This document shows positions 52,261-63,486 of a stretch of DNA of 64,000 nt, in pieces. The position numbers were made by a program, and so were the translations under genes. Positions within the stretch are counted from its first letter, which is position 1. Each line of letters opens with the position of its first letter. Location of the stretch: assembly GCA_004764695.1 (NCBI GenBank), contig SMSO01000032.1, forward strand, positions 1,696,501 to 1,760,500, given 5' to 3'. The DNA comes from Schizochytrium sp. TIO01. Its lineage: Eukaryota; Sar; Bigyra; Thraustochytrida; Thraustochytriidae. The notes beneath the pieces were generated by a model. The model did no database searches and had not been told where the DNA came from. It saw only the letters and a program-made list of their open reading frames with translations.

Positions 52261-54913
52261 ATGCAAGCTTCTCTCTTTTGCAAAGTAACCATAGGCAACA
52301 ATCCCAGGGGTGTTGATGTTTTACCATGGATTTCAACTGGCGAAGGAGAAATAAGCGTGGATGTCCTAAAACAGACAGCTTCAGAAGAGAACGAGGATGA
52401 GAAACCCTCATTTCTTATTGCAGCTGCTTGTCACGAAAACACTTGCCAGATTTTGGCCATTGATAGACATGTCCAAACGATTATCGCTAATCTTCGACTT
52501 GGCAAAAAATTAAAAGCCCAGTTTTGTCAATTTTCTCTTGCAAGGAAGCTAATAGCGGTTGCTGCAAGTAATCGCTCAATCACGTTATGGGATTGGCAGA
52601 GCCAGACACGCATTGCAGAACTCCTTGGTCATCAGGATGATATTATTGGCTGCAAATTTTATCCGTTTCAAAACCAAGGGGAAATTCTCGCGTCTTTTGG
52701 TGTTGACGGCAAAGTTATTATCTGGAGCGTTCCAGAAGGAAGATTACTGTGCTATTTACAGCACTCGTGCACAGTGAGAGATGTTTCTTTTACTCATTGT
52801 CAAGATTCTGCTTCCATTCGTGTTGTGGTTGGCCTAATTGATGCATTTGTTCAAGTATGGAACGTTCGACTTGGTCACAATGACGTGCATGAAACTACGT
52901 CTATCTGCAAATTTAAAGCTTTTCGAAGTCGCTTAAATAGCATTGCTGTCTCTCCTAGTGGACATCGTCTTTGTATTAGTTCTGTAGATGGAGCATTTTC
53001 GGTATGGAATGGACTTCCACTTAAATTGGCACAGGCAAAGTGGGCGGGATTCGAGGTTGATTCATCACAGAGTGAACCAATCTATGTCGGTATGCCCGAT
53101 GATTGTCTCCATGTAGCTGATGGTGGTGCAAGCGCTCTTGAGGAGTGCCAAAGGGAATTTGAAGCAGCCCTTTATGAGTATCGCTATGACAGCAGAGAAA
53201 CCATAAGTGAAGATGAAACACTATCTTCGAATGACAGCAGTAAGAGTGCAAATCAGACGTTATCAAATTCGATGTTAAACCCAAAGCCATGGTCTTCCTC
53301 AAAATCTGTTGATAGTAACCAAATAAACTGGTTAGACCTAAAGTTGCGATTTTCTTTGCAAAGTGTCAATCTCAACATGTGTTTTGGAAAGTTGTCCAGA
53401 AAATATCAGATCCCAATAATGCCGCGTATGAAAATGAAGGGCAAGAGGAGTTTGAATTAAGAGACACAGCTGTGTTGTTTACAACCTCAGAAGATATGTG
53501 TCTTCGAGCTTGGTGCGTTGAAACTGGCAAGCGTCTATTTCAGACCAAATTGTCTGCGCCGCTGCAAAACCTCCAAGTAGTGCAAGGTCCTACCACTCCT
53601 AATGGTATGTCTACGCACTATGTTTTTGGCACATGTTTTCATGACTTGATGTGCTTTCAGGTACGAGGCCTGGTAGAACTTCAAGCTCTTGGAGAGTTTG
53701 TCTCAAGTATTAATCAAGCCACATGTGAGTCATTCTGGGCACATGCAGAACGGCGGGCTGCTTTGCAACGAGCACTTGAAATAGTCGGCCTTTCCGGAAC
53801 TGAAGGGGAACGTGACAAATTAGCTCAGTTGATGGCTTTACAGAAAGATATCGACTCTGCCTTGACTCATCGCACAGCTCCTCGGCGCGTAGTCCATGGT
53901 TCTGATGCGAAACCGTTCCTTAAAACTCTAATTGGTCGTATTCAGCAACGTACTGGCGAGGATCTGTATGCCCGTATCTTTAGTGAATTGCGCTCCATTG
54001 GACTTGATGAGGAGAGGCTCTGTAAGTCGTTAGTATGTTGTCCATTCGATTCCGAAAAGGTTCTTGATGTATTTGTAGCACCACCCAGCTCGTTCTACCA
54101 AAGGACTAAATTATCCAAGGAACGATTTATTGATGCCTTGAAAGGTTCGGGTGAACCCTTAACCCCATTTCTAGAAGCGTATGGTTTGCAAGCTTTGCCA
54201 CTGCACCAACGAAATTCATGGGGCGGAGACGCAACTCTTGATATGTTTTTGGAACCTCGGCCATTCTTTTATGCATGCGTGGAAAAAAGCAGTAGCCTCT
54301 CTGACCAAGAAGAAGTCGCTTCTGACTTTCCTTTAATTGTACCATTTTACGCATTAAGCAGGCTGGGTGACAACACGCAGAATACTCGACAAAAAACAGT
54401 TCTGTCTAGAGGGCTCCCTCGTGAAGCAGAGCCAGTTTATGCCGCAATGACTGCACATAAGAAAGAGTTTATGTTACAAGGTGAAATGGCTGACCTATCA
54501 GCGCTCGAGGTATCTTCCCCTAAATCCCCAAGTCCCTATGTTTCTGATGTTGGCTTTCCTTCAACAACAGAGGTCCGCCTATCACAAGATCATTCGCCTC
54601 AACATTGTCCAGCGAATTTTGGGGGACGCAATGAAAAAGAGCTTTTCATGCGACAACATTTCAAAGTCACTCTTCTTATTCCGCCTATGTCAAGGAGCTT
54701 TCGGCATACTCAGGACAACAGTCACCGCAGGGAAAGTTTGAGCTTTGTAACCTTGGTTCAACTGCTCCAATGGGGGTGCCAAGTATTTTAAGTGGTGGTC
54801 TTCTTTCCCAACAGCATACAAACTACTCCCCCACGCCTCCGCCCGGGCTTCTTGACAAACCCTTATCCCCAGTACGAAAGCAAAGTCCTCGTCTTCGAAA
54901 CATTAAATCATGA
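52261..54913 (+). CDS. WD40-repeat protein with two frame breaks
   Basis: From the ATG at 52261 three successive frames together read as one protein of about 870 residues. Frame one (to about 53380) has WD40 blades ending in Ile-Thr-Leu-Trp-Asp-Trp, Val-Ile-Ile-Trp-Ser, Val-Gln-Val-Trp-Asn and Phe-Ser-Val-Trp-Asn. Frame two (about 53400-54660) continues with a further blade (Thr-Ser-Glu-Asp-Met-Cys-Leu-Arg-Ala-Trp) and a long non-repeat region of about 400 residues. Frame three (about 54671-54910) is a Ser/Pro/Gln-rich tail that ends at a TGA at 54911-54913. Each change of frame is by one base; possible short introns are given separately. I cannot name the subfamily. Pairing with the LRR/IQ gene hints at a flagellar function, but that is only inference. 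Confidence 0.72.
53365..53409 (+). other. First frame break of the WD40 gene
   Basis: Coding character passes from the frame starting at 52261 to the frame ending at 54791 between 53340 and 53410. Frame-restoring GT-AG intervals are 53365-53399 (35 nt) and 53381-53409 (29 nt). A single missing base, for example in the AAAA run at 53400-53403, would do the same. Confidence 0.35.
54666..54694 (+). other. Second frame break of the WD40 gene
   Basis: The Ser/Pro-rich tail is in a third frame from about 54650. GTCACT at 54666 and GTCAAG ending at 54694 bound a 29-nt interval whose removal restores frame in phase 0, but the interval itself also reads well in the third frame, so a one-base deletion near CATTTCAAAG (54657-54666) is equally likely. 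Confidence 0.35.
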
Positions 54914-55477
54914 TGAACCTAGCTATACAGAATCATACCTATAACAACTCTCACATCTTTTTAATTTATTAAAAAAAAAGAAGAATGAAAATGAACTTCA
55001 AAGTACTGGTGCAGCATGCTGTTCTTCCTTTGCGTGCTGATGTAATTATAGTAGCCTGTTGAAGTCGTTTGCCTGACGGACGCTACATTTTAGTCTTATA
55101 TTACTTTGATGCACAAATTCAATTGCCAATATTAATCACAAACAAATCCTCAAAACGATACAATTCTCATCGCATCGATAGTTCTAATCCACATATATCA
55201 CACAACCCCGTGGTAAAGGTTCATATTATTCATGCGCCAAAGAAACGAGCGATTCCCGGAACTCTTCCTTACAGGAGACAGAACATCTTCATCGCACAAA
55301 TTTGACATTACTTGGCTATGCTATAGTTACTAATTAGTTACTAACAATGAATCCTGAACATGCACTTCAGACCATCAAGCAGTGACCACTAAGCTAAAGT
55401 CAAACACGTAATCTTTGGGGAAACCTAGGGTCCGAGTGAAGACGCTTACTTATTCAGAGGTGCGTTTTGTACTTGGG
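54914..55477. other. Short spacer between the WD40 and J-domain genes
   Basis: AT-rich sequence, presumably WD40 3' region and J-gene promoter. A 78-codon frame at 55069-55305 lacks an ATG start and known similarity. Confidence 0.5.
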
Positions 55478-56107
55478 ATGGTATTCCAGTTGGGGAGATT
55501 TGCAGGTTTGCACAGATGGCTTAGGCCCGAGCCCAGGTCATTCGAACTTTACCACTGGCAGGCGAAAACCACTTCCTCGGCACATTCCTGGAGAGGACTC
55601 GCGACGTCTTCTCAGGGTAAGCCAGAATCAGGAAAGGCGCCTGGACATAGTCGCTTTAAAGCTCCTAAAGTCCATGGAGGAGTCGTCACTCGTGATTCAA
55701 GGGCAGGTGGGGGCGATGAATTATGGACGGGGGAGTTTTGTTGCTTATTTTATGGTTATCGTACGCGCTGTCTTGCTTGTCCGCTACCTAAGGCCGTCCA
55801 AGACCTCTTTGAGGATGGAACTTTAAATGCTAGCCGGTTCCGAGCATTCGGGAAAAGAGATAAATGGCAAGACTATAAAAAACGTGAGTTTGGTGCTCAC
55901 GATCATTCACGTGCAAATTACGAACATTGTCTTGATGCATTAGGATTTTCTGAAAAGAGGCCAAAAACATTGCGAGATATAAAAACTGCTTTCCGAAAGA
56001 AAGCAAAAGAGCTTCACCCAGACGTTGGTGGAGATGATGTGTCATTTCGTGAAATTGTAAATGCCTACGAGACTGCTAAAGCCCTCTTTCCAATTCACAA
56101 GTCTTAA
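55478..56107 (+). CDS. C-terminal J-domain protein (DnaJ family, type III)
   Basis: A protein of about 209 residues from the ATG at 55478; the frame is open upstream to 55415 only with a TTG start. The last 60 residues are a J domain: a helix around Cys-Leu-Asp-Ala-Leu-Gly-Phe, a basic helix Phe-Arg-Lys-Lys-Ala-Lys-Glu-Leu, the HPD loop at about 180-182 needed to stimulate Hsp70 ATPase, and a closing helix. No Gly/Phe or zinc-finger region exists, so it is a type III co-chaperone. The first 45 residues are basic with Ser and few acids and could be a mitochondrial presequence. The middle (about 60-125) is not recognised and the start and exon structure of that part are uncertain, because another frame (55467-55826) is also open there. 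Confidence 0.65.
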   Translation: MVFQLGRFAGLHRWLRPEPRSFELYHWQAKTTSSAHSWRGLATSSQGKPESGKAPGHSRFKAPKVHGGVVTRDSRAGGGDELWTGEFCCLFYGYRTRCLACPLPKAVQDLFEDGTLNASRFRAFGKRDKWQDYKKREFGAHDHSRANYEHCLDALGFSEKRPKTLRDIKTAFRKKAKELHPDVGGDDVSFREIVNAYETAKALFPIHKS

Positions 56108-56735
56108 ATTTTAGTAAAGTTCTCGAGCAGCATTGGGATGGATTGAGTTAGTTTAAAAGTGTTGAAGAGCGGCCAAATAGTGACTGCACGCATCGGATAT
56201 TTACATGCACTCTCTCATTATCGAAGGAAATATATCTGCAGTAAACTTGAAGGAGTCTTGCTGAGGTATGATATTATGAGAAGTATGATATTATGAGCTA
56301 TGCGCCTTAAGTTGTGGAACTTTGCTAAAAGTAATCGCAACCAAATTCTTTGGTGCCTCACGACTCCTTGAGAGAGTGATTTTCCCTTCCTTATCGCCCA
56401 GTCTATGATTTGTATGCTTTTTACTTGAAAGTTTGCCTCAAGAGCAACGATATATTATTATTTGAAAGGTGCACTTGCATACTTTATGGTGAGAGTATTC
56501 AAGAAGAACATCCTTTTGTGAAAATCCAAACACATCTTTGGGCAGATTGTTTGGTTTGGGCATTTTTTTAATATAGTTTGAGAATAGAAGAAACGCGCTC
56601 ATAGAAACGCCATAGGCCTATTACGTGCGTCGACTACACGAGGCGGGTTAATCTCTAAGTGGATATGAAGGGTTTGAAGCTGATTGTTTAATTTTTAAAA
56701 ACAAATAAAGAAAGAAAAAAAGTAGAAAGAAATTA
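56108..56735. other. Spacer between convergent J-domain and Cdc5 genes
   Basis: AT-rich, with a tandem duplication of the 14-mer GTATGATATTATGA near 56268-56296. No coding frame of note. Confidence 0.5.
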
Positions 56736-59004
56736 TCACATAATGTCTAGGTAGTGTTGCTGAAGTTCTTTCTCGCGCGCCTCTACTTGTTCAACACGGT
56801 CTGACCAATCTTGAAGACGTATGGGGATCGCGCTGAGTTCTTCGCTCTGCATGTACATAAATGTGGATTTATTACGCATTGCAGATTCAAGTTGGGTTTG
56901 AGCCTCTTCGAACTCGGCAATGGCTTTCTCAGCACGCTGCTGCAGACCCCACACTATTTTGCAAACCTTATCCTCAAGCTTTTTGCGCTGTCGGGTAACA
57001 TCTTCGATCCGAGAAGACAGAGTATGAAACGCGAATGCTCGAGCATTTGCGGAATGACCTGAATTAGATTGCTCAAGCATAAACGGCCCGTCTGCGATGA
57101 CTTTGGTCTTGTTTTTGCGGACCTTTGCCTCAACATTCGATGGAGCAATATGTGCAGCCGCATGCGCAGCTTCGAGAAGCTTACCAAATTTTTCGAGATT
57201 TGGGTTTCTATATTCGTCTCCAAACATCTTCCCAGCCTCCTCGCGGAGAAGGGCAAAAGCATCGTTAATATTGCTTGGTCGATTACGTTCCCGATCCCGT
57301 GCATCATCCTTCTATTACATTTCGCAGCTCTTGAGTCCATATTTCAGATATTGTAGCGTCACTGTAATTGACTGTCAGATTTGTTGGCACTTCAGTGGGG
57401 ATAGGAAGGCCACGTTTAGACACCTCGGTGCGATTTAGCAAACGATGCTTTTCAACAGCCGCCTTGCGTTCTTGCTCAAGCTTTTCAAGTTCGCGGGCAT
57501 CACGTGGTTGTTCGTCTTTCACATCCAAATCTTCACTTGGAGCCTTTGAGACAAAGTTTCCTTCATACTGGTAATACTTTGGTGCGGGCAAGCTCTTGAG
57601 TCCTGCAAGGAGACCTGCTTTCCTAGACTTTTCCTGAGCCTTGGCTTCACGACGAGAAATTAAAGCCTCCGATGCCGGCTCGGCCTCCTCTTTGTTGATA
57701 CCAAGGTGGTCTCGTACCCCTAGTTCTGCGCTAGCAAGAGCGGTGGCAGTGGTGACGGACTGCGCCAGGCGTACACTTGGAGTTACTGCACTTCCTGTAA
57801 AACCTGTACCTTCGGTCGTGGCTACTGCTTGGCCTCCAACCAAGGGAGTCTGTGCCTTCGTGCGGGCCACCTGATTACGAGCCTCTTCCTTGACCAAGTC
57901 TGGAGCGACAGGAGTTCTAATCATGTCCCTGCGTGCAGCAGATTGCGCTGAATAATCATTAGCTAGATGCTGGGTTGCTGCACCGCTTGACGATGAAGAT
58001 GATCGGTTAGACCGTTGGCGCTTTCGGCCAATTTTAGAAATAATTTCCATATCTTGATCAGACACTTGAGGTTCAGGTAGCTGGAGAGGAATCCTTTTGG
58101 CACGAACAGAGTTTTCAAGATCACCATTGCGCTCATCAATGATTTTGAGAGCCTGCTCAAGATTATCTTGAGCGAGCTTGTCAAACTTTTCGCGATCACG
58201 TTTGAGAGCTGCCTCAGTTGCTTTGCGGCGTTTGTTTGGATCGTCATTTGCAACTTCCAGAAGACGTTTACGGCTTTCCACACTCGATGCCCTTGAGATG
58301 CCCTCTTCAATTTCCTGTTCAGTAGAGTAAAATCCGGTTGGAACAAACCGCTGGAACGGGATCTCTGCTGCATAGTCGAGAGCACCCTTTTCTCGACGAT
58401 CAAGCAGCATGCGATGTGAGCTCATTCCAGCGGCCTTAAGCTCGCGATACTTTTGCAACTTGGCCATGCGACGCGCATTTTCAAGCAACTTTTCACGTGC
58501 TTTACGTTTGGCTTTCTTACCATTCACGTTTGCAAGACGGGCTTTGGCTTCGCTAAGCATTTCCTTTTCGTCATCGTCCATGTCCACAGGATCAGGCCGG
58601 GCAGGTTTATCTTCGGGGTTCGTATCAAGGCGGTCAAGTTTATTGCGTCTGCCCTTCTCTTGATCTTCTTCGCCACCATCCCTACCTGCAGAGTCCAAAA
58701 GCTGAGTGTATCGTTCAAGGCACTGCCCTGCAGTGCGTCCTACAAGTGGTGCAATTGTGCGCCACTGTGTAGGCATGAGCTTTGCATAGTGCAAAAGTTT
58801 TTCGTCTTCCTCGCGAGTCCATTGTGTTTTCTTGATCATGGGGTCGAGCCATTCATTCCATCGACGTTTGCATTGCTTCGCAGTTTTGCGCGGTAGCAAA
58901 GATGCAACACGTGGCCATTGGTTTTTTCCATATTTCATGATCGCGGCCTTGAGGATCTCATCTTCAGAGTTTTTCCACACGCCGCCCTTAACAAGAACCC
59001 TCAT
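56736..59004 (-). CDS. CDC5: Cdc5/CEF1 (CDC5L) Myb-domain splicing factor, with one frame break
   Basis: From the ATG at 59004 the N-terminus carries two Myb repeats at about 9-55 and 60-105 (Gly-Gly-Val-Trp, Asn-Gln-Trp, Arg-Arg-Trp-Asn-Glu-Trp; then Thr-Gln-Trp, Gln-Trp-Arg-Thr-Ile-Ala), followed by the Cdc5 Lys/Arg/Glu-rich region that includes Arg-Glu-Leu-Lys-Ala-Ala-Gly. The first frame stops after 566 codons at 57304. The C-terminal Cdc5 part, ending Ser-Ala-Ile-Pro-Ile-Arg-Leu ... Glu-Lys-Glu-Leu-Gln-Gln-His-Tyr as in CDC5L, follows at once in another frame to 56736. Joined length is about 755 residues, normal for the family. Cdc5 is a core subunit of the Prp19/NineTeen complex of the spliceosome. 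The break at about 57304-57312 is a one-base shift. Confidence 0.9.
57304..57315 (-). other. Frame break inside Cdc5
   Basis: On the minus strand the first frame ends Asn-Val-Ile-Glu-Gly-stop, and skipping one base just before or at the TGA continues Asp-Asp-Ala-Arg-Asp-Arg-Glu-Arg without a gap. The second frame has a TAG only nine bases before, so the window for the shift is narrow. No short GT-AG interval fits well here. Confidence 0.6.
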
Positions 59005-60222
59005 GATATCCTATTTAATTAATATACTCTGCAAAGACCTCTACCACACCGTTCTCTATGTTCCTCCTCTTCTGCGAAGAGTAAATGTCCAGATTTGAAG
59101 TTGTGTTTCCACCTGGAACAGCGATCCCTAGGAGAGTGATTTTCTTTGTTCAAGCTCCAAAGGAAAAATCAACCAGGTGAACTGCTTCAAGAGGTCGCCG
59201 CTCTTACAAGCGTGGCGCTTTGGTCAGTACAGAGTACAGGTAACGTCTTCGTTCTGATTCAAAGACGAGGTTGACCAGAGCTGTTTATGACACGTTATCG
59301 AGCAACGTTGAACGAGAAAGATGGCGAAGAAAGATGCCAGCCACTCGGAGGATGAAAGGCACGTAGCTAAGTCAACCTTGAAGGGAAGCTCTTCGCCAAA
59401 GCAGACTCCCCGGAAAGAAAGATGAGGATGCCGTGCGCTCTTGAGATAAGAACCGCGTCAATTCGTTCCCAGAGAAGCGGGCAAGGCCTCTGCCTTTCCC
59501 CAAGGGCTGCGAGTATTCTTTGTTTGTTACTATATTTGATTAATCGATTCGTCTCATGTCGAATGATAATGCATTCCTGCACTTGTATAATAGTGGAAAA
59601 ACTAGCATTTAGTAGCAAGCGTGATTCCATTTACTTTTGTTGGTACATGTCCCGGAAACAGGGACTTACCTCACAGCCTGCCGAGAGCGCCTGCAGGAAA
59701 AATTGTCTGTGACTTAGTGACCATTCTGTCAGTGTTTTTTTTTGCCTTTCAAGTTTTAGAGGTAGCCATTCAAAAATTGTTCATATATGGCATCGGAAGA
59801 TCTTATATCGGGGCCCAATGTTAAGTTCGCTCCTGATCTTTATATTGGGATTTTCGAAGTTGGGAAACGACTCCACCTATGATTTAAAGATAAAGTTAGC
59901 TTTGTCATGCTTGAAGTATACATACGCTTCATGGTGATCGAGAGTGTAAGATGATTAAAAACCCAGCCGATATGGTTCAAGGTGCAAGAGTATATTTGTT
60001 TTTTGGCAGAAATATTGGTATATGTATATAGCAGAAAACTTAGGATATGTCAGGATGATTGAAACAATAACTTTCCGGCCTATTCTCTAAGAAGACGCCA
60101 AAGAATAGGTCTAAGGAGACAGCACCTCGCAATCCTTGAGGTGCTTGAAAAGGTATGTAGGAAACAAAATCAAAAAAGAAGGGGGTACAATAAACACATA
60201 GAAATACACGAAGCAAACTACA
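59005..60222. other. Spacer between Cdc5 and the PH/coiled-coil gene
   Basis: Cdc5 promoter side and 3' region of the next gene. An 87-codon minus-strand frame at 59367-59630 begins with ATG at 59630 but resembles nothing I know. Confidence 0.5.
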
Positions 60223-61824
60223 TCAGGCGTTGTCAAGCATCTGCAGCAAACGTTTCGATGTTGCTTCCACGTCTAAAGAGGGTTGAACTTCATCAACAAT
60301 ATGCGAGAGACGGCTATTCTCATCGTAGGCACTAGTAGCATGTTCAAAGAGATCATTTTCAATCTCTGTCATGCGCTTAAGTACAGCAGCTTGGAGATTT
60401 AAGCGCTCAACATCTAGGGAATGTAAAGATTTAAGAGCAGTTTTCATGCGATTAGCATGACGAGACTCCTCCTTTCGAAGTGTATTCTGTGTTTGAACCA
60501 GCATTGAGCGGATCGCATCAATGTCCCCAGAAATCACTTCCGGAGTGCGAGCCACACTCTGTCGACCAGAACGACCCAATCGGGTAAGACCAGTGGATGG
60601 CATGAGATTAACGGTGTTATCATACTCAACCTGAAGCTCGCGAATAGTCTGCTTCATGTCATACACACCCTTGTAAAGGCGCTCGAAGTTTGAAGCTGTA
60701 CCGTGATGATATTTAACGACGCTATCAAGTTCCGAATGAATTCTTTCAATCATGTCTTCAATGGGTTGCAATACTTCTTTACGATAGGTGTCGACATAAT
60801 TGACAACAAGCTCATAGCGCTTGTCAAATGATTTATAAACAAGCATTACCATTCGGGCAGTAGTACGCTGCTCACTAACTGCTACATCTTGAGATTTATG
60901 GCTATGGGAATCATAAAGCTCAATTTCGGCTTCTGACATGCGAATGCTAACCTGTAAATGGTCATGCATCCGTTGCATATCAATGAGCACCGGGCCGTAG
61001 TGCGCGACAAGCGCGTTATATGCATGGAGACCGTAAAGGTCCCACAGGTTACTGTATTCTGCTGCAGATTGCATCAAGAGATTACGTCGAGTTTGGGGAT
61101 TTGTAGTAGGTTGTTTAGTCGGGTGAAAGGAGAGCGCTCCTTCTGTGATTTCCTCCTCTGTGATTTCGTGAACGGGTTCTCCCAGCATCGCCGAGGCTTG
61201 GTTCTTGCTTTGTAAAGCGCGACGTAGAGTCTCCTGGTACTTCGCAAGATCTTCTGAAGAGATCATAATCGAGAGGCGTGTAAGTGGGTTGAGGGCTGCA
61301 CTTACATCTTCAGATGGCGCTAACTCCCAAGCTCGCAGCGCATCGATGGCAAACTGCAGGGCGTGAATCCACTTACCTGCCGTAACACGTGCCAATGCGC
61401 TGGAAGGGTCACCATTGGACTTGTCTGGGCGAAGATAATATGTTCGGCCAAGCGTCACCAAACAAATTGTTGAATGGCCGTACAATTCTACTCGCATGTG
61501 TACATTTAGTTGAATGTTGCCCTTCGATGGAGCCTCTGGATCTCTTTGAGTAGCGAAGTATCGGAGCTCTGCACGAGGACCCTTGCCATTTTCTGGTGCC
61601 CGTGTCACAAGAGCAAAGTAGCGCTTCTTCTCGCCGGAACCTTTGCGCAGAAGCGTGGATCTGCGAGGGATTAGGCTCGCAGCACGAGAGCGGACTTTGG
61701 TCTTTCCTGTACCAGCGCTGCTGCTGCCGTCAAGGTGTTCGCTGTTTTCCAATTTAAAGCCTGCTCCACGTTTCATGAGGTACCCCTCCATCTGAATGAC
61801 CCACACATCCTCTGAGAGCACCAT
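60223..61824 (-). CDS. PH domain protein with a long helical (BAR-like) region
   Basis: A complete single-exon protein of 533 residues starting at an ATG. Residues 10-170 form an extended PH domain: it opens Met-Glu-Gly-Tyr-Leu-Met-Lys-Arg, has a long Ser/Arg-rich insert at 28-65, continues Lys-Lys-Arg-Tyr-Phe-Ala-Leu at 66-72, and ends with the conserved Trp152 in the final helix. From about 240 to 533 the sequence is almost wholly charged helix with few prolines, Tyr/Phe-Glu-Arg patterns and heptads, like BAR/F-BAR or AH-type dimerising helices, but I cannot assign the exact family. A membrane-associated or trafficking role is likely from the PH domain; lipid specificity is unknown. The reading frame is uninterrupted, unlike its neighbours. 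Confidence 0.82.
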   Translation of the reverse strand: MVLSEDVWVIQMEGYLMKRGAGFKLENSEHLDGSSSAGTGKTKVRSRAASLIPRRSTLLRKGSGEKKRYFALVTRAPENGKGPRAELRYFATQRDPEAPSKGNIQLNVHMRVELYGHSTICLVTLGRTYYLRPDKSNGDPSSALARVTAGKWIHALQFAIDALRAWELAPSEDVSAALNPLTRLSIMISSEDLAKYQETLRRALQSKNQASAMLGEPVHEITEEEITEGALSFHPTKQPTTNPQTRRNLLMQSAAEYSNLWDLYGLHAYNALVAHYGPVLIDMQRMHDHLQVSIRMSEAEIELYDSHSHKSQDVAVSEQRTTARMVMLVYKSFDKRYELVVNYVDTYRKEVLQPIEDMIERIHSELDSVVKYHHGTASNFERLYKGVYDMKQTIRELQVEYDNTVNLMPSTGLTRLGRSGRQSVARTPEVISGDIDAIRSMLVQTQNTLRKEESRHANRMKTALKSLHSLDVERLNLQAAVLKRMTEIENDLFEHATSAYDENSRLSHIVDEVQPSLDVEATSKRLLQMLDNA

Positions 61825-63454
61825 GACTGCGCGACGAGTTTTAGCTGCTCTGCCGTCGTCGTTTTGGCTGCTGCTTTTTTTTTGACGTGTCCAGACTTAC
61901 TCACGCACGTGCAAAATGTGATGAATTGCTGATTAGCTTCGAGCTGCTTCAGACAATCCCAGTCAAACAATACTCCGTCCAAGAACGAGGCAAGTAAGCA
62001 AACAAGCAAGCAGACCGTCTGCTATGAAAAATGGTATAGATTGAGCTCTGATATGAGAATTGGATTGGAACTCAATCGCGGTATGTTTCCAAGGATGATG
62101 ACTTTGTGTTGATAGATTGATTGATTGCTCGATCGATTGAGTAAAATGCGTGTGCACGCGCCCCCAGCTCTCTCTCTCTCTCTTTTCTCTCTCTCTCTTT
62201 TCCTTACTTATCCTCTTTCTCTCTATATTTTTCACGGGAGTGGAAAATGAGGTGCTCAACAGGACTTGCCTGGTGGATCGTCTCGTACTGTGATGCAACT
62301 GGTGTCGTATAGCGTTTGTGCCGGTGATCGTGATTGGTTTGAGGATCAGGTAACCTCTGTGATGCAGGAGAAAGGGGTCCTTGGTTGCTTGATGCACGTG
62401 GTACGTACTAGTATTTACGTACCTACTAGTATTACCACACAAAGAAAATGAGAGACAGCAATTGAGCAAACGAGCAAACAGTTGCGAGCTAGGTAGTTTG
62501 ATTGATAAAAGAGGTACATCTTAAATCAAACACGTAGAATTAATGCCTAAAGCACCTACGGTATTCACTCACTGACGGCTTTACCAAAACAAACTTACTA
62601 GAGAGACCTTCGCTCTATCATCATCACTTCAATATCCGTGCCCTCGTTGTTCGGTATGAACTGCACCCCCAATCTGCTTTCAGTTAGGCCTATTTGCTAT
62701 GTGGGCACCGACTCATCAACCTTAGTCGATAGCAGCACATAAATTAGAGTGGAAGAAGGCGTGTAAAAGTAAAAGACTCCGAGGAACCTCGGGCGCTGCA
62801 CACGCCCACTATCGAGACCAGGTCGGCGCGCGCTCGAAACAGGAGCGTTTCGATTGAGCCGTAGACAACAAACAGATCATGGTCCAGCTTGAGAAAGTGG
62901 CTACCTACGTTGCTGCCACTGCCTCGACTCTTTGTTCGAGCTGCGAGTCGATTTTCTGGCCATACCAGGATCTGCTGCAAGTTTGGATCCTGCAGAAGGC
63001 AAACAAACAAAGCAAACCACGTTCAAAGCAAAGGCTCTGCCTGCTTGTAAAACCCGACACATGGCACACGAAAGAAGGCTGCGTGTGCTCCTTTGTCTTG
63101 AAAACAGCTCAGCCACTGGCCTTACCTCGAAACCGAGGCCGGGCTTGGGTGTCCCGAAGGCACTCTGATTCGTTCAGGCTTGGGTACTTGAGGAGGAAAC
63201 TCTTGCAGGCGCGTGCAAGTTAAACATGTGCTCCGATACCATATATAATATAATCTACGGGTGTGCACCAATATACGCGCTGTCTCTGACTCCGTGTTGC
63301 CGTGGAAGCAGTCCTGCCGAGACTAGCAGCTTAGGTGTAGCTGCATATTGGCATATTGCACGACCAGGCGAAGAATCGGCGATGGACCACCTTGGCCTTG
63401 GCCTTTACTTGGGCTGTGGCCATCGAGATGTTATCGCGACCACCTCTTCTAATA

Positions 63455-63486
<32 letters not shown>

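Noticed and set aside
55467-55826. A 119-codon frame with a hydrophobic stretch overlapping the J-domain gene
   Set aside because: It ends before the J domain and has no known similarity; the frame leading to the HPD motif is preferred. An exon from this frame is not fully excluded.
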